A stretch of DNA of 64,000 nt from Haliclona indistincta (Eukaryota; Porifera; Demospongiae; Haplosclerida; Chalinidae), in NCBI GenBank assembly GCA_964017065.1, contig OZ024784.1:11327152-11391151 (forward strand), given 5' to 3'. Below are positions 11,743-22,282 of this stretch, one piece after another; within the stretch, counting starts at the first letter, position 1, and the number at the start of each line of letters is the position of its first letter. The translations under genes were made by a program, and so were the position numbers. The notes beneath the pieces are model-generated. The model did not search any database, was not told where the DNA came from, and was given only the letters and a program-made list of their open reading frames with translations.

Positions 11743-12184
11743 TTAGTGAAATGTGCAATTTTGGAATGTCTAGACTGGAAGCACTGTATGCAAATAAAAA
11801 TTATGTATTCATAGCCAAAACTGGTTACGTAGTTTATAATAATTTTTATTTGTGATAGTATTCATGATGTTATAGGTGCCCTGACGTTATTTTTCTGATG
11901 AGACTAATTAAAATCTTACTAGGGCAGGATAGAAAACAGCTTTAGTTATTATATCTCCAGGTAACCAGCCCATAACAAGCACCCGGCCTAGTGCTAAAAT
12001 ATTCAGTAACTAATAATAATTACTATTTCCGGGAGAGATTTAATGCTTATCTTGTCAATAACTGTTGTGCGGTTGGTCACTAAAAAGCTGCACTAATAAT
12101 TATTTCCTCTATTGTTTGGGGAGAATTGGTATCAGTGCTATGTTGCTCATAATTTTGTCCAAGTACATGTTGGCATTCAGCACT

Positions 12185-12470
12185 AGGTAACGATCAAAAG
12201 GATGTATGGATGTAGAGTAACAATGTAGAAATCTTTCACTGGCCCACAATGTAAACCAACAAGGAGGTAACAGAATGGTAACATGATTGGCTGGATAGTA
12301 GACCATGCATCCCTATATCAGCGGCTGCTGTACTGGCTTGTAGGCTTTGACAGAGAGCCTGCATGAAGTCCTCTATGCAGCCACTGATGAGGGATGCATG
12401 GTCTACTATCCAGCCAATCATGTTACCATTCTATGTTACCTCAGTGAAAGTTCTTTTGATTTCGTATATT
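12185..12470. mobile_element. Diverged copy of the AAAGGATGTAGGG hairpin MITE
   Basis: The arms share AATGGTAACATGATTGGCTG and GGTCTACTATCCAGCC with each other, inverted. The outer parts match the family ends (AAAAGGATGTATGG and TTCTTTTGATTTCG). It is more diverged than the copy at 39771-40182. I see nothing in 11787-12184. Confidence 0.65.
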
Positions 12471-12548
12471 TAATTTTTTTGTTGTGTCCTTTTTTCTTGC
12501 CAGTGAGTTTCGGGTAGTTCAAGATGCATGTGCTACATGAGTCTCTTA

Positions 12549-12936
12549 AGGCGTTTTCACATGGAATCCACTGTTGATGGGCATTGTATCCCAAAACCGC
12601 CAATGCGAATTGGAAGCGAATTCAATGCGCATCATGAGCGTTCACATGTAGCAAATTGGATGAAAATTACGCAGCTCAAAAAGCTACATTGCGCTATTCC
12701 TAGCCTTGAACGATGCTTAAAATGTCCATTACGAATGTTTACTAGTCTGCCAAGCGCCTTTTGTCTACTCACGACGGTGTGCACCCACGCGTTAAAGTCT
12801 CAATACACTTCCAAACTACCTCCGGAGGAGGGTTGAACATAATGCGCATTCGATTCGCATTGAATTCAAGCGGATTCATGTGAACGATGACAAACCGGAT
12901 TGAATGCGCATATGCATAGTCCATGTGAACGCACCT
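12549..12936. mobile_element. 388-bp MITE with TTA target duplication
   Basis: The left end is AGGCGTTTTCACATGGA and the right end is the near-complement TCCATGTGAACGCACCT. TTA is duplicated immediately outside (12546-12548 and 12937-12939). The interior is rich in AATGCGCAT and GCGAATTGG-like words, as in the 459-bp MITEs, so these may be related PIF/Harbinger-type families. No coding capacity. Confidence 0.75.
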
Positions 12937-14451
12937 TTAGATTAAATTTTTCTTACTTTAGGTGTGCTTTTAAAGTCCATTATGCTATAAATTTCTGAAA
13001 TCCTGGAACTATTAGCTCACCCACGCTTGCATGCATGCATTCTCTGTATACGAGCCATGCCCACTCGTGCTGAGAGCATGTGTCGTAATCACAAGACGGC
13101 ATCTAACACTTAGCTGACAACGGATCATGATTGTGAATCGTTGAAGCAATAATTATCGTTGTTTCGCTAAAATCTATGTACAAAAGTCACTGCCAGGAAA
13201 ATTTAATGACTTTTCATGATGTTTTGTACTGGGTACTGCTCGCGTTAAAGCTATAGGCTGTTTGAGGGAAAACGAAGATGACCAAACTGAATTTTCCCAG
13301 TTGGTCAATTTAATAATGCATTCGAGTAATTTCTGTGGTATTGTACAGTTAGGGCAACCCAACAGATTAGGTTTAAGTGTCTTTGGACATGTACAGTTCA
13401 CTACCAGGTGAAATGTCAACGTTTGAGCATTAATATTTTGCAATGTAGCCGTCATATTTTTAAAGCAATGCAGGTCCTTCTACATACTTGTCCACAGGAG
13501 CGCCTTTAGTGTTTTCCAGTATCTCTTTATACATGTCCAGAAAGTCAGCAAACTATTCTATCTCAAAACGAGTCAAAAGCTCAGCATCCGTTAGATGTAG
13601 AGCCCAGCTAAACCTTTTCAGTTCCAATAAAGTTTGTTAGAACTGCATAATGCTACAACAGGCAAGCTACTAAAGCCACGGAAACGTTCTTTAGATGGCC
13701 TTCAAACAGTGTCGAAAGTGCAGCCAATAATGTCGAAAGTGCAGCCAACAACGTTTTGCTACGAGTTAGCTGAAGTCCGCAGGTACTTAATCAAGTTTTT
13801 ATTACCTGTACATGTAAAAGATCATGTGAGCACTACAATCAGTGAGCCGGGCTGCCTTAGCTCACCCATTGATTCTACCTGTTCCGTACGTGCAGACCTC
13901 TGTCTACAGGTTGGCAATCGTAGCTTTGTTGCTCAAGGTTTTGTCAATTCCACGTTTGTTACAGGTTTATGTGTAGCCTGATGCTTGCTCTACATGCTCG
14001 ACTTTTCTAAACGCCAACACGAGCTGTCCTTCACTCGTACAAGTTGTCAGAGCAGAAAAGGCCATGGCCTATCAAGCTGCTGGTTTGTTTGTTGAACTAC
14101 CCTACTGTCTGTTTATAAAGTTTTGTTTGTTCATTGAACCAACCTCAACGTGAATTCTTGTCATTTCTTGTCTTCTTAACTACTCACCCGAGTGCTCTGC
14201 TACAGGCTCGACTACAGGTAAACTAGACACGCCTGCAAAACTTAATAGCAATTAGTAACGTACCTGTGATTTCAACGTGAGCCTACAAATCGTTACGCGC
14301 TCATAAAACTAGAGCTCTTTACTATCTTTATAAGACGTTTTTTGTTGAAGACAGACCAAATGTAGCCAAAAGTATGCTCCGCGACTAGGTCAGACAATGC
14401 CTTCGAAACGCTAAATAGTATAGTATTGATGGGGCGCTGGAGTTTGTGGGA
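12937..14451. other. Intronic sequence, no recognised gene
   Basis: A stretch near 13015-13135 resembles, in inverted orientation, sequence at about 39310-39580 (shared CTAACACTTAGCTGACAA-type block), so part of it is an old dispersed repeat. The open frames at 13174-13455 and 13634-13981 show no motif I recognise, and I do not call them genes. Confidence 0.5.
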
Positions 14452-14803
14452 TTAACCCTTCACAAGTGGCGGGCGACTATAGTCGCCCGGCAAGTTTGAC
14501 GTCAACGTAAGTGGGCGTTAAAATTCGAAGATAGTTTATTTCACCTATAGACCAAATACAGCTATGTGGGGGTGTGATGGCGAGCCATTGGCGGGGCCTG
14601 CGGCCCCGCCAAGCAGAGCTATGGTGGGATTACCTAGCACCACTGGGTCTCCAGGGACTTATTGACATAAAAAACAGCCATACGTGCACTAACTTTGTCT
14701 CACACGTGCTGTTTTGACCAAACAAGCGGCGTTTTTTTTGCTCCAGTGAGAGTGATTCTAGCACACGACAGTTGGTAGATCGTCAAGTGGGCATGGTTAA
14801 CTG

Positions 14804-14990
14804 TGTGGTGTTAGGTTACATTAATAAGTGCTAACTAATGCATTATAGTCCCACTATTACTAACTCAATGAGTGAATGTAAAAGGACTCGTGTCTTACTC
14901 ATTTGTATTATTCGATTTTACTCTATTCTATTCTTCTATTGCTGCCTTTCTAATAAAGTCTTTCTAACTATCGAACCCCCGAACGCTACA
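14804..14990 (+). repeat. Gypsy-1 5' LTR (187 bp)
   Basis: Begins TGTGGTGTTAGG and ends CGAACGCTACA, with an AATAAA signal near 14952. The target duplication AACTG (14799-14803) precedes it and recurs at 19379-19383. It matches the 3' LTR except for one 8-bp tandem duplication in the latter. Confidence 0.93.
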
Positions 14991-15396
14991 TGGTGGCAGC
15001 GGTGCTCTCGGCTCACCCGGAGCAAATCTATTCCACGGCAGCGAAGTTCTCCTAGTGCTCTCGGCTCACCCGGAGCAATTCTTCTGACGGCGAAGCTCTA
15101 TCTCTCTACTGCAAGACGCCGAAGTTCTACCCTCTACTGCGGGACGGCGAAGCTCTCTCTCTCTCCACTGCGAAAAGCCGAAGTTCTACTCCTCCACTGC
15201 GGGACGGCGAAGCCCTACCTCTCTACTCTAAGACAGTTACTCTACTACACTGAAGGATGGCAGCAAAAGCAGGGTTACTCCACCGGAACCATTTCCATTT
15301 AGTAAACCAGAAGAGTGGTCAAGATGGATAAGACGGTTCGAGAGGTTTCGGATTGCTTCCAAACTGAACGGGGAGGAAGACAACGCGCAACTAAAC
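14991..15396 (+). promoter_or_regulatory. Gypsy-1 leader: candidate primer-binding site and tandem repeats
   Basis: The bases just after the LTR, TGGTGGCAGC, are the expected position of the tRNA primer-binding site. The other two related elements here have TGGTGTCAGC and TGGTGGCAGC at the same place. The leader then carries diverged tandem units: GCTCTCGGCTCACCCGGAGC occurs twice, 54 bp apart, and GACGGCGAAGC recurs through 15070-15215. In the coding frame, the conserved N-terminal gag sequence (KPEEWSRWIRRFERF) already begins upstream of the first in-frame ATG. Confidence 0.7.
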
Positions 15397-18300
15397 ATGC
15401 TCTTATACTGTATGGGCGACAGAGCTGATGACATCCTCCAGTCATTCAAGTATGCTGAGGGAGAACAAGAGGACTACGCCACTGTAAAGAAGAAACTAGA
15501 CGACTATTTCATTCCTCAAAGAAACGTCATCTACGAACGAGCTCTCTTCAATTCAAGAAAGCAGGAACCAGGAGAACCAGTGGAAGAATTCATAACAGCG
15601 TTACACACACTCGTCGAGTATTGCGACTATGGAGATCTCCGTGATCAGATGGTACGTGACAGAATCGTCGTGGGTCTCGCCAATGCCAAGTTATCAGAGA
15701 AACTTCAACTGGACCGGAAACTCACACTGGACTCAGCAGTCACACAAGCCAGACAAGATGAAACTGTTAGAAAGCAGCAAGCTACTTTAAGAGGTGCAAC
15801 AAAAGACAGCAGTGTCTCAGCAGTACACAAAGGAAAACACCTACCCAGAGGAAAGAAGATCGCTACGGGCAAGTCACAGCAAGACTCCAAGGGACCTCGT
15901 CAACCTACACAGTGTCCATGGTGTGGCAAATCACCTAAACATGATCGACAGCACTGTCCAGCAAGAGAAGCTAACTGCAGAAAGTGTAAGAAGAAAGGAC
16001 ACTACCAAACTGTATGCCGTTCTACTGCAATAGTTGCTACTGTCGAAGAAAAAGAGCCTAAAGAAGATGGTTTTCTAGGAGCCCTGACAGACACCAGTAG
16101 AGATCGATGGAACGTGACACTACAACTCAACGATCACCCTGTTCTATTCTGCATCGACACCGGAGCTGATGTCACTGCAATTCCTGAACGAGTCTGGAAA
16201 GACATTGGCAAGCCACGTCTACTTCCCTCCAACCGAAACCTGAAGTGCCCAGACACACACTCACTCTCAGTCAAAGGAATGTTGAAGGCGAAGCTGGAGA
16301 GCCAAACTCAACAAGCACAAGAAAGCGTGTACGTGGTGAGAGGCTTGACCAAATCACTCTTGGGTCGACTAGCCATAGAGCAGCTAAACCTTGTTTCTCG
16401 TGTTGCCGCCGTCAGTGAGCTACCCACTCTAGAGCCAACCACTGAGTTCCCGAAGCTGTTCACAGGACTAGGGAAGCTGGAAGGAGAGTACACTATTCAG
16501 CTGGATCCTGGAGCCAAACCATTTGCCTTGTCAACTCCGAGACGTGTTGCAGTACCACTCATGGGAGCAGTCAAGCAAGAGCTGGAACGAATGGAGACTC
16601 TAGGAGTGATCTCGAAAATCCAAGAACCAACTGACTGGTGTTCTGGAATGGTGGTAGTCCCAAAATCTGATGGCAAAGTACGAATCTGTGTAGACCTAAC
16701 CAGACTCAACCAAAGTGTACGTCGTGAAAGACATCCCTTGCCAGCAGTGGACCAAGTACTTGCACAACTCGCTGGAGCTACTGTCCTGAGCAAACTAGAC
16801 GCCAACTCTGGATTCTGGCAGATCCCTCTCTCACCTGACTCAGCCAAGCTGACGACATTCATCACTCCCTTTGGTCGATATTGTTTCAACCGCCTACCCT
16901 TCGGAATCTCTTCCGCTCCTGAACATTTTCAAAGAAGAATGTCTGAAATTCTAACAGGCTTGCCAGGAGTAGTGTGTATGATGGACGATGTGCTGGTACA
17001 TGGATCTACACGAGAAGAACATGATGCTCGCCTACGAGATGTGCTCAACCGTCTTCAAACAGCAGGAATGACCCTGAATGAAAAGAAATGCCAGTTCGCC
17101 AAGACATCACTAACATTCTTAGGCCATGTGGTAGGAAGATCAGGAATCAGCCCAGACCCAGAGAAAGTCAAAGCAATCACAGAGTTCCCTCAACCGACAA
17201 ACACTGGAGATGTCAGGAGATACCTAGGAATGGTAAACCATCTCGCTAAGTTTGTTCCGAATCTTGCAGAGACTACTCAACCGTTAAGAGAGCTACTTGT
17301 GAAGAACAGACTGTGGACGTGGACTGAGAACCAGCAGACTGCCTTCGACAAAACAAAACAGCTACTCACTCTCAGCCCGGTACTCACTCTCTTTGACCCT
17401 AACCTCGAGACTGCGGTCTCAGCAGATGCATCCTCTTTTGGTCTCGGTGCTGTCCTGAAACAAAAGAATTCAGATGGAGAGTACAAACCAGTGGCGTACA
17501 TCTCCAGATCACTGACCCCAACAGAGCAGAGATACGCGCAAATTGAGAAAGAAGCGTTGGCCTTCACCTGGGCATGTGAACGTCTCTCTGACTACTTGAT
17601 CGGACTACCATTTCACATTTGGACCGATCACAAACCTCTTGTACCACTGTTCAGTACCAAGGAGCTGGAACAGATCCCTATTCGAGTACAGCGTTATCGT
17701 CTTCGAATGATGCGCTTCTCATTCACTATTGCTCACAGGCCAGGAAAGGAACTGATCATAGCTGATGCACTCTCCCGATCTCCATCCCAGGATTCTACAG
17801 ATCCAGATAGCGATCTCCTACATCAAGAAGCAGATGCCTTCGTTCAAATGGTAATGCAGAGCCTGCCAGCCACAGAGAACAGGATAAAGCAGATCAGAGA
17901 TTGCCAACAACAAGATGAGACATGCAAGTTAGTCACCAGCTATTGCCTCTCTTCGGCATGGCCCGACAAGAAGTCAGCACCAGGTTCGGTGAAGCCATAC
18001 ATACCCCTTGCAGAAGAGTTCTCAGTTGAAGATGGACTGTTGATGAGAGGGTGTCGTATCGTTATTCCCCAGTCTCTACAACAAGAAATATTGACCAAGA
18101 TTCACATGGCACACCAAGGAATCACCAAATGCCGCGACAGGGCTAGACAGTCAGTATGGTGGCCAGGTCTGTCGACTCAACTAGAGGAACTTGTCAAGAA
18201 CTGTGAGATCTGTTGCAAAGAGCAGCACCAGAGAGCTGAATCACTCATACCATCCGAGCTACCGGAACTACCGTGGCAGAAAGTTGGTACCGACCTCTTT

Positions 18301-19167
18301 GAATGGAAGAACAACAACTACCTACTCATTGTGGACTACTATTCTCGATTCATTGAAGTCGTCAAGCTAAACAGAACAACTGCAACTGAAGTCATCAATA
18401 GGACGAAAACAATCTTCACAAGACACGGCATCCCTGAAGTTGTTTTCTCTGACAACGGACCTCAATACTCAGCTGAAGAATACGAGAAGTTCTCCCAGGA
18501 CTACCAATTCGAGCACAAGACCAGCAGTCCTTACTATCCTCAAGCAAACGGAGAAGCAGAGAGAGCCGTACGTACAGTCAAGGAATTGCTAGTGAAGAAC
18601 CAAGATCCCCATCTTGCATTGCTGAACTACCACTCAACCCCAATCCAAGGAGGAAGATATAGCCCCTCAGAACTACTCATGAGCCGGACATTGAGGACAA
18701 CTATCCCTACTACAAGAACACAAAGACTTCCCCGAGTGCCAGACCGAGAAGAAGTCCGAACCAGAGACCAGAAGATGAAGCAAAGACAGAAGAAGAACTT
18801 TGACAGTCATCATGGAGCCAGAACTCTACCAGTCTTGAAATCAGGAGACAGAGTATGGATCCCAACAAGGCAGAAGGAAGGAACCATTCAATCAGGAGTA
18901 GCACCAAGATCACTAGTCGTTACAACTGAAGATGGATCAGAACTTAGAAGGAACAGGAAAGATATCATCAAACTTCCACAAACCAGAGTTGAAGAACAGG
19001 AAACTCATATTGAAGAACGAGAAACTCAGGCTGAAGAACAGGATAGTCAGACCGAAGGAGAACAGGACAAATCACCAATCTCTAATCCGCAAACACCTCC
19101 ACAACCTCGTCGGAGTAACCGCATCCCTGCCCCTAGACAGCACTTCGCTCCTCTCATCGGACAATGA
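15397..19167 (+). CDS. Gypsy-1 gag-pol polyprotein (1,256 aa from first ATG)
   Basis: A single frame encodes the proteins for reverse transcription and integration. In order: a gag domain; two zinc knuckles (first Cys about residue 173, CRKCKKKGHYQTVC from 194); protease DTGAD near 254; RT with ICVDLTRLN, LPFGISSAP and catalytic MMDD near 529; RNase H with ADASSFG near 677; integrase with an H..H..C..C zinc domain (HMAHQG near 905, CEICC) and a D,D,E core (GTDLFEW, SDNGPQYS near 1018, Glu near 1053). It has an acidic Glu/Gln-rich tail and no chromodomain. No stop or frameshift falls within it. Conserved gag residues upstream of 15397 imply that the true start is earlier. It may be the ATG at 15257, which is in another frame, or a non-AUG codon. 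Confidence 0.93.
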   Translation: MLLYCMGDRADDILQSFKYAEGEQEDYATVKKKLDDYFIPQRNVIYERALFNSRKQEPGEPVEEFITALHTLVEYCDYGDLRDQMVRDRIVVGLANAKLSEKLQLDRKLTLDSAVTQARQDETVRKQQATLRGATKDSSVSAVHKGKHLPRGKKIATGKSQQDSKGPRQPTQCPWCGKSPKHDRQHCPAREANCRKCKKKGHYQTVCRSTAIVATVEEKEPKEDGFLGALTDTSRDRWNVTLQLNDHPVLFCIDTGADVTAIPERVWKDIGKPRLLPSNRNLKCPDTHSLSVKGMLKAKLESQTQQAQESVYVVRGLTKSLLGRLAIEQLNLVSRVAAVSELPTLEPTTEFPKLFTGLGKLEGEYTIQLDPGAKPFALSTPRRVAVPLMGAVKQELERMETLGVISKIQEPTDWCSGMVVVPKSDGKVRICVDLTRLNQSVRRERHPLPAVDQVLAQLAGATVLSKLDANSGFWQIPLSPDSAKLTTFITPFGRYCFNRLPFGISSAPEHFQRRMSEILTGLPGVVCMMDDVLVHGSTREEHDARLRDVLNRLQTAGMTLNEKKCQFAKTSLTFLGHVVGRSGISPDPEKVKAITEFPQPTNTGDVRRYLGMVNHLAKFVPNLAETTQPLRELLVKNRLWTWTENQQTAFDKTKQLLTLSPVLTLFDPNLETAVSADASSFGLGAVLKQKNSDGEYKPVAYISRSLTPTEQRYAQIEKEALAFTWACERLSDYLIGLPFHIWTDHKPLVPLFSTKELEQIPIRVQRYRLRMMRFSFTIAHRPGKELIIADALSRSPSQDSTDPDSDLLHQEADAFVQMVMQSLPATENRIKQIRDCQQQDETCKLVTSYCLSSAWPDKKSAPGSVKPYIPLAEEFSVEDGLLMRGCRIVIPQSLQQEILTKIHMAHQGITKCRDRARQSVWWPGLSTQLEELVKNCEICCKEQHQRAESLIPSELPELPWQKVGTDLFEWKNNNYLLIVDYYSRFIEVVKLNRTTATEVINRTKTIFTRHGIPEVVFSDNGPQYSAEEYEKFSQDYQFEHKTSSPYYPQANGEAERAVRTVKELLVKNQDPHLALLNYHSTPIQGGRYSPSELLMSRTLRTTIPTTRTQRLPRVPDREEVRTRDQKMKQRQKKNFDSHHGARTLPVLKSGDRVWIPTRQKEGTIQSGVAPRSLVVTTEDGSELRRNRKDIIKLPQTRVEEQETHIEERETQAEEQDSQTEGEQDKSPISNPQTPPQPRRSNRIPAPRQHFAPLIGQ

Positions 19168-19183
19168 CTTTTAGATAGGGAGA

Positions 19184-19378
19184 TGTGGTGTTAGGTTACA
19201 TTAATAAGTGCTAACTAATGCATTATAGTCCCACTATTACTAACTCAATGAGTGAATGTAAAAGGACTCGTGTCTTACTCATTTGTATTATTCGATTATT
19301 CGATTTTACTCTATTCTATTCTTCTATTGCTGCCTTTCTAATAAAGTCTTTCTAACTATCGAACCCCCGAACGCTACA
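19184..19378 (+). repeat. Gypsy-1 3' LTR (195 bp)
   Basis: Preceded by the purine tract AGATAGGGAGA. Same sequence as the 5' LTR plus an 8-bp tandem duplication of TTATTCGA. Followed by the target duplication AACTG (19379-19383). Confidence 0.93.
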
Positions 19379-19627
19379 AACTGCAATTGTCATTGACAAC
19401 AAGCCCGCACGTTGTGCAAGTTGATTTTGCATATTAACAGTGATCACAGCGCTAGTTTGCCTGTCTAATGGTTTCAAAGGTTAGTGAAATTCACAAAATA
19501 GAGGCTAGAATTGCTATCCGCATTTGAAGGGTTAAGTAATTTAGCTTGCACTATCCCAGTTATGAAGTGTACAATACATCAACTGACACATACACGAGTT
19601 TGAAGCAGAACTGATGGTAAAAATTAC

Positions 19628-19954
19628 CTGTAACACAGAAAGTTGTTCTTCAATAGTTTTCACAACTGCTCCATCTGTTGAAACAGAATCTATTATAAAC
19701 TCCATATCATTTACCCATGTCATAAGTTCTGCAAGAGCATCATTGAGCTGTCCTAACTGGAGTAAATAAGTATCAAGTAGATGATGATAGTATTGGCTTG
19801 CAGACAAAAGTCTGTTCCAAGCTATGAGAATGGCCTTAATTTTTTCTTCTATAACAAGCTTCTCACTGAAGTGGCACACATCTAAAGCTTGTTTAAATTT
19901 CTGTTGAGTAGAGAAAACACGAGCCTTGATGTTAGATAAATCAGTTTCAAACTC
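19628..19954 (-). CDS. Spectrin-repeat gene, exon 4 of those visible
   Basis: The acceptor TTTTTTGCTGCAG precedes 19954 and the donor CAG|GTAATTTTT follows 19628 (minus strand). The exon is 109 codons, phase 0 at both ends. The peptide starts EFETDLSNIKARVFSTQQKF. It includes LIAWNRLL and, near residue 77, LMTWVNDMEF, which aligns as the Trp of a spectrin helix A. The end, EEQLSVLQ, runs into the next exon's NLQSDII. Heptad-like spacing runs throughout, and no stop occurs. It covers the end of one repeat, a linker helix and the start of the next. It lies about 100 bp from the TTAA MITE that received Gypsy-1. Confidence 0.82.
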
Positions 19955-20163
19955 CTGCAGCAAAAAAAAGATATTATTAATTACTTACATAATAGAATGT
20001 AAATTGTGTGGTGTCTTATGTGTGATGATGCACATCTGAAAGTGTGTCTATTATGAAAGGGCCAAATTTTCTCACCACAGACATGCAAATTAGACATGGT
20101 ACACACTTTAAGATTCAGCTCAGATGTAAGGTACATTTACCAAAAATGTGCATGTTGTAATGA

Positions 20164-20730
20164 CTCCCAAACACAGATGAGTCTATCCCAGTACAAGCGG
20201 CAAGGGCTACTGAATCCAGACATAAACACAAGCGCCCTCCTAAACGATCGGTGGTGGACTTCCAATCCTGGATGGAAGCCTGGAACATTTTCTTCCTCAT
20301 CATTGCACACACCTCCCATTTTCAACACAGGTCCCTGGAGCTCCTCAAATACCAAGCACTGATGGGTCATCTCTTCTCGGCATACCTGACAACTGTCTGC
20401 ATCAGATACGATCAACTGTTCCGTAGAGCGGCAGCGAGAGACCCCTCTCTGCGTTGGGACATGTACAAGAAAGATCAGCTGATATGGTGTTCCACATCGC
20501 GTACCTTTCGGAAGAACATCACATCCCGTCTTGGACCCCCCTCAGCCAGCGCTGCAGGCAGGGCGCTCCAGCGAGCAACTCATAATGCCGATGGCAAAGA
20601 AATCTGCCTCCGCTACAACAAAGGCAACTGCACAAGAGGAGAAGAATGCAAGTTTGCACACTGCTGCTGGTATGCCAGCTGCCAGTGTACTCACTCGGCT
20701 AAATCATGCCCACTCCTGCCCGATGTATGA
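20164..20730 (+). pseudogene. DIRS element 2: gag-like protein with CCCH finger
   Basis: The frame is open from a stop at 20161-20163. The N-terminus is basic (HKHKRPPKRS), followed by FQSWMEAWNIF and an aromatic-rich segment typical of DIRS gag. It ends with a CCCH zinc finger (CLRYNKGNCTRGEECKFAH, near 20607-20663) and more Cys residues. There is no obvious ATG start, so the 5' end is probably truncated. It overlaps the beginning of the RT frame, as expected for the family. Confidence 0.7.
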
Positions 20731-22282
20731 GCTCCAGCGAGCTCATACCCCCTTATGACGCTCACAATTCGTGTGAGTTAGCAAGTCACCCAGACAAAGC
20801 CTTTGTATCTTGGCTGCTTTATTCAATCGACAATGGCGTATCCCTTGGCTACGCTGGCCCAAGAACCTCGCAGATCTCCCCCAACCTCTCCTCCGCAAGA
20901 GTTCACCCAGAGGTGATTGACCAGGAGCTAGCCAAAGAATGTGCAGCAGGACGCATACTTGGTCCCTTCTCAACACCTCCACTCCCCAATCTTCGCTGTT
21001 CCGGGCTAGGGGTGGTCCCAAAAAAGAATGGCAAGTGGCGGGTGATCATGCACCTCCAGGGGACAGCATCAACGACTTCATTGACCCACAGAAGTTCCTG
21101 ATGCACTATTCGTCGGTGGACGATGCAGTCCGTCTCATCCTCAGGGCGGGTCAAGGAGCCTTGATGGCGAAGGTTGACTTGAAAGCCGCCTTCAGAACGG
21201 TACCAGTACAGCGAACCGACTGGAACCTACTAGGGATCCACTGGAGAGAACAATTCTACATCAACACTTGCCTCCCCTTTGGATGCCGTTCCTTCAACCA
21301 GTTCGCTGAGGCCCTTCGTTGGATGCTGACTGAGAACTACCACATCCAAGCAATACACTACCTGGACGACTACTTCATGGTCGGTCCCCCAGAATCACCG
21401 GTCTGCTCACAGGCTAAGGACAGAACACTGCAGCTTTGCCAATCACTAGGCATGCCCGTTGCCACTGACAAAGTCGAAGGACCATCTACTACTCTCACAT
21501 TCCTGGGAATCGAGATAGCCTCGCGGCAATAGGAACTAAGACTTCCCACTGCAAAACTTCAGGAGCTCTTACTGGAACTAAATAGGTGGCAGGACCGCCA
21601 AAAAGCGACAAAACGGCAACTTCTATCACTGATCTGGAAGCTAGCTTTTGCTGCTAAAGCGGTTCCTGCTGGGTGGCTCTTCACACGACACTTGATCACT
21701 TTGTCCACATCCAAAAAGCGTTTACGCCATCACATTGACCTTTCCAGCAGAGCTCGTGCTAATATCAGGTGGTGGCAGCAATTTCTCCCGTCATGGAACG
21801 GCAGGTCCATCTTCCTAGAAGAGGCTTGGACAGATGCGGAGGACTTAAAATTTTCTTTACAATGATGCTTCAGGCTCCAAAGGGTTCGGTGCATATTTTG
21901 ATGGTGAATGGATTCGAGGTGACTGGCTTCCATCACAGCAACTCCCACTCCGCTCCATTCAATGGCAAGAACTCTTTGCCATCGTGGCTGCAACCATGAC
22001 TTGGCGCATCGAGGCTGAGAGGCAAGAAAATCTGTGACAATGAAGCCATTGTAATAGCATGGCAGAAAAAATCAGCCAAACATCCACACTTGGTAGAACT
22101 GTTCCGCCATTTTGTTCCTAGTAGCAGCTAGTTCAAACTTCACCATCTACCTCCAGCACATACCCGGCAAAAAGAACTCTAGCTGATGCTCCCTCTAGGA
22201 ACCAGATTAACCGTTTCTTTTCTCTAGTTCCTCAGGCAAACCCGAATCCCACTTTACTACCAGGCGGACTCTCACTGCTGTA
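20706..22282 (+). pseudogene. DIRS element 2: RT and RNase H, frameshifted
   Basis: The RT begins in one frame (VSLGYAGP, LGVVPKKNGKWRVIMHL) and shifts near 21056 to the next. It then reads AKVDLKAAFR, LPFGCRSF and YLDDYF near 21358-21375. A TAG at 21530-21532 interrupts the thumb. The connection continues (RQLLSLIWKLAFAAKAVPAG). A second shift near 21850 splits the RNase H (WQELFA near 21964), and more breaks follow before the PQANP end. At least two indels and several stops show that this copy is dead. Confidence 0.8.

Larger units (their letters stand above)
8162..11786. mobile_element. TA-flanked TIR element (CAGTGCTTCCAG family), host of nested insertions
   Basis: The element starts CAGTGCTTCCAGTCTAGAC and ends with its complement, flanked by TA on both sides, as in Tc1/mariner-type insertions. 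The left terminal repeat (8162-8346) recurs inverted in two pieces, 9998-10140 and 11743-11786. It is split there by a second palindromic element (10141-11742). Between the repeats lie a 162-bp-arm hairpin, a 459-bp MITE and noncoding filler. I see no transposase. A relative with the same first 12 bases lies at 44579-48245. Confidence 0.75.
14456..19531. mobile_element. TTAA-flanked MITE split by Gypsy-1
   Basis: TTAA at 14452-14455 and 19532-19535 flanks ends CCCTTCACAAGTGG and CCGCATTTGAAGGG. Removing the Gypsy element and one target duplication leaves 496 bp. TTAA duplication with short CCCTT ends suggests a piggyBac-like nonautonomous element. The left part contains GC-rich small hairpins, GGGCGACTATAGTCGCCC near 14467 and GGCGGGGCC/GGCCCCGCC near 14594. 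Confidence 0.7.

Noticed and set aside
13634..13981. 115-codon frame with tandem GTCGAAAGTGCAGCCAA near its start
   Set aside because: No splice context, family motif or second copy that I can see; not enough to call a gene.
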